Assembly: GCA_963930655.1 (NCBI GenBank)
Contig: OZ005610.1
Location: 7,135,001-7,199,000 of the forward strand
DNA length: 64,000 nucleotides
Direction: 5' to 3'
Origin: Myrica gale
Lineage: Eukaryota; Streptophyta; Magnoliopsida; Fagales; Myricaceae
Of this stretch, positions 61,212 through 64,000 are shown piece by piece; the stretch's first letter is position 1; every line of letters starts with the position of its first letter. The notes beneath the pieces were generated by a model. That model saw only the letters and a program-made list of their open reading frames with translations, ran no database searches and had not been told where the DNA came from. The position numbers and the translations under genes are program-made.

Positions 61212-64000
61212 ATGGGAGCTCTTGCTCCGGTGTCTTATTGGAATCCCGAAGATGACCTTTTGCTGAAGAACGCTGTTGAGGTAAAAGCCTATAGCTCACC
61301 ATCGATGTTCTCTCTTTTCTGCTGTATGAACATTGGCTTTGTTTCATGACCCCAGTTGTAAACTACGGTTTTGGTTTCAACCCGATTGTGCTCCTATTTA
61401 TCTTTCTTTGATTATTTGTTGTGCCCAGAACTGTGTAGTTGTGGCCGAATTACTTTGTCTTTGTGCTCTTAAAAATGAAGGGGCTTTTTCATTCTTGGAG
61501 TTGTTCAATGCAGTGTAGAAGTCTATTAGTCATGATTTTTGTTGTCTTTATATATATATATATATATATAAATAGACATTCTGTCTGTTTGAGTTTTAAA
61601 ATCTTGGCTTTATTAAGTTGAAGGAATAATTATTTGAAAACGAAGAATAATGGTATTGATTGCATATCCACTTACGGTACTTAACTTATAATTAGAAGAT
61701 TTCAGTCCCCTATGGTTCAAAGATAAAGGCTTTTGACCGTGTTGGATAGGATAGCGATTACTGTTATTGAGTACTTTTGAAGTAGTTACTTTGGAGCCAG
61801 ACTCTGACTACTAGCTGTCTTATTTTCCACCTTTGATGTCCCATATCTCTTAAGGTTATGTATTACGAGCCTGTGGTTGGAATCAAATTGTCAAGGTGCT
61901 ATCTTTGGAAATTAAAGTGGGTTTCTGTTGGTTTTAGTGGGCATCATTTTCAGAAATACATTAGGTTTCAAAGGGTCAATATTGAATACGTCCATAAATG
62001 TAATTTTGTGCTAATGTATGCTGGTGATTTTTGGGAAACCCAAGAAACATATCCAGTATCAGTTTTGGGCTAATAAGATACCTTAGACTTTCTCCCATGA
62101 ACAACAAAAACTGAGCCCGCGGTTGCCCTTTGAGAATCATGAGCACATTATAGACAAACAGCTGTCCTTGAGTTTGGATTGGCAAAACATTTTTTTGTTG
62201 ATTTTTTTTATGGGAGGTCGTGTAGATTGTATTGGGATTTATAATAAAAGTTGTTGGAGTTTATAAAAAAATGTTGGAGTTTGGGAAAGTTGTTGGAATT
62301 GGTGAAAAAAATTCAATTTTTTTTCCATCCAAACATGGCTAATTAGCCTGGCAGATAACTTGGCTTTGTCGCATCTCTAGATATTTGACAATTCAAAATT
62401 TTGTTATCTTTCACTTGGTTGTTCTGTTGTTGATGCTTATTCCCTGTTAAGCTGCTTTGACGAGTGATATGATGAACTTGGTTACACTGCAGAGATGGGT
62501 TTCAATTCTTTTCCACTCATTATGTTATCTGTTATGCTTGTCAAAACATAGATGGGTATTGCTCCAGATATTGGTTGACGGGTTCATTCCTAATTTGAGG
62601 GAATCTGCTACATCCTTCCTGTGTGTGAATGTGATATTTATCTTCCTGGTGGTAAAGAAATTTAGGGTTTTAATTCTTCCAGATACTCGTTTATATGCTG
62701 CCTTTAATCTATTTCTCAGCTGAAGCTATGGCTCCAAAAATGGTATTGGCTTCAGAAATCCTGTTTGAATTTATTTGATTTTCTAATTGCAGGCTGGTGC
62801 CTCTTTGGAATCACTTGCTAAAGGCGCAGTGCAATTTTCACGAAGATTTACTGTTCGAGAGTTGCAAGATCGGTGGCATTGTCTCCTTTATGATCCAGTT
62901 ATTTCTGCTGAAGCTTCTGCTCACATGATTGCATTTGAGCAATCTGCTTCAAATCTTCCATCGAAATTTAATAGATTTGGCAACTCAAAAGAAAGCAAAA
63001 CTGTTTACGGTAAGAGGAAGGCTGGAAGCGTTTGCAGTTATTACTATGGACTGCGCAAAAGAATATGCAATGAGCCATTTGACTCCATGGATCTGAGTTT
63101 TCTTGTTGCACCTGGCAATGGCAATTACATGGGCCATGAAGATGAGCCTTTATCCCAAGATTGCATTTCTGCAGATCCTATCTCTGATCATTTTGGACTC
63201 CAAGGATCAAATTTGGATGTTCTGCATCATATTTTTCCTAAAAATCCAATGAATGGTGTTACTGCTGCCGCTGGCCATGCCTTTCATCCAGGACTCCAGC
63301 ACCCAGATGAAGAACATTTTCATCTCGGGGAAGATCATACGCACAAAGAAACTCCACATCCTTTTGGTGAAAATCTGCCTTTCACTGGGAATAGCTCTGA
63401 GGTTAAGGAATTGGTTGAAACAAAAGACTTGCCGAGACACTGCCTGTTCAAATCTGATGATTTAGTTATTGAGCCCTCGTCTACATTTGATCAAATTGAT
63501 CATGATCCGGTAAATATCTGCTCTGATTTTGAAGGCAATCAGGTGTTCAATTCACCTCTCTCAGAGTGTGGTGCATCATTTCACAACCTGGGGTTTTCAT
63601 CTCCACTTCATGGATCCCCTATATGGAGAACAGTGGAAGGCATTTCAGAAACATCTATGCCAGTTGATGTTGGCCATAGAGAAAAAGATCTTCACACTGG
63701 TGATAGGTTTGAACTTCCTGATGCCAATGATGCTAGGAATGCAACACAACTGGGATACTATGGTCACACTGACTCCAAGTTGAAAATTGAAATACCTTGT
63801 GATGTTTTGAAGAGTCCGATTCCTAGTGCAGAAGGTTATTTGGCAGAACTGTCCAATTCTCTTTTGAATTTTACAAATGAGGAAGAACTCCTTTGCATGG
63901 ATGTCGATGGAAAAGACGTGATTGATAAATCTTACTATGATGGCCTGAGCTCACTTTTGTTGAATTCACCGAATGATGTAAGTCAAGATCACCTACCCAG
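61212..64000 (+). CDS. MCRS1: microspherule protein (MCRS_N domain), 3' end beyond window
   Basis: Nuclear protein of the microspherule protein 1 family, whose members carry an N-terminal MCRS_N domain and a C-terminal FHA domain and work with chromatin complexes such as INO80. Exon 1 is 61212-61280 (MGALAPVSYWNPEDDLLLKN). After a 1.5-kb intron, exon 2 starts at 62793 in phase and stays open to the window end. The MCRS_N region continues AGASLESLAKGAVQFSRRFT, VRELQDRWHCLLYDPVISAE and KRKAGSVCSYYYGLRKRIC. Below it lies a long acidic, low-complexity region (about residues 120-425). The FHA domain should lie to the right. A GTAAGT at 63977-63982 could be a donor or simply coding. The 5' UTR has a GA-rich run near 61177. 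What is visible is intact. Confidence 0.88.
61281..62792 (+). other. intron 1 of the MCRS gene
   Basis: 1.5-kb GT-AG intron. It contains a TA microsatellite at about 61549-61570 and a repetitive GTTGGAGTTT stretch at about 62210-62335 that looks like part of an old DNA transposon. The open frames inside have no motifs. Confidence 0.6.

Overview
The window is nuclear DNA from a flowering plant, most likely a woody eudicot. The genes have many short GT-AG introns, AT-rich intergenic DNA and plant-only families (SHI/SRS factor, B-class MADS box, RD19 protease, tonoplast-type V-ATPase subunit a). The spacers are full of small non-autonomous transposable elements. I cannot name the species. There is no operon, CRISPR array or prokaryotic system here.

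Layout. 1-170 is the tail of a dead hAT transposase. 6.6-10.05 kb (minus) is the TFIIF beta subunit gene, followed downstream by a miniature LTR retrotransposon (TRIM). 12.4-14.5 kb (plus) is an RD19-type vacuolar cysteine protease. It converges on an 18-exon V-ATPase subunit a gene at 15.6-23.6 kb (minus). 23.6-28.5 kb holds nothing I recognise. 28.5-29.9 kb (minus) is an SHI/STY/LRP1-type transcription factor. 30-42.7 kb is repeat-rich: a second TRIM with a third LTR and a 23-bp minisatellite, Tourist-like MITEs, hAT elements, a fold-back element and a LINE 3' end, with one intronless membrane-protein frame at 36.7-37.2 kb. 43.3-50.6 kb (minus) is coatomer alpha. Its 3.2-kb first intron carries a LINE fragment that was itself hit by a hAT element carrying part of an S40-type gene. 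53-57 kb has a MITE, a nested fold-back element and a Mutator-like element that carries two exons and an intron of a WDR11-like gene. 57.7-59.5 kb (plus) is an AP3/TM6-lineage MADS-box gene. 61.2 kb to the window edge (plus) is a microspherule-protein (MCRS_N) gene, cut by the window end.

The genes are unrelated housekeeping and developmental loci that share a neighbourhood rather than a pathway. V-ATPase subunit a, alpha-COP and the RD19 protease all belong to the endomembrane system, but nothing in the sequence links their regulation.

The most notable signals are two gene-fragment captures by different DNA-transposon superfamilies about 6 kb apart (hAT with an S40 fragment, MULE with a WDR11 fragment). 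Both are bounded by target-site duplications that can be read directly. Next are two TRIM elements with legible LTRs and primer-binding sites, and a Tourist-like MITE family with matching 3-bp target duplications. Exon coordinates were worked out by hand from reading frame, GT-AG sites and family conservation. All intron phases close, but no transcript evidence was available.
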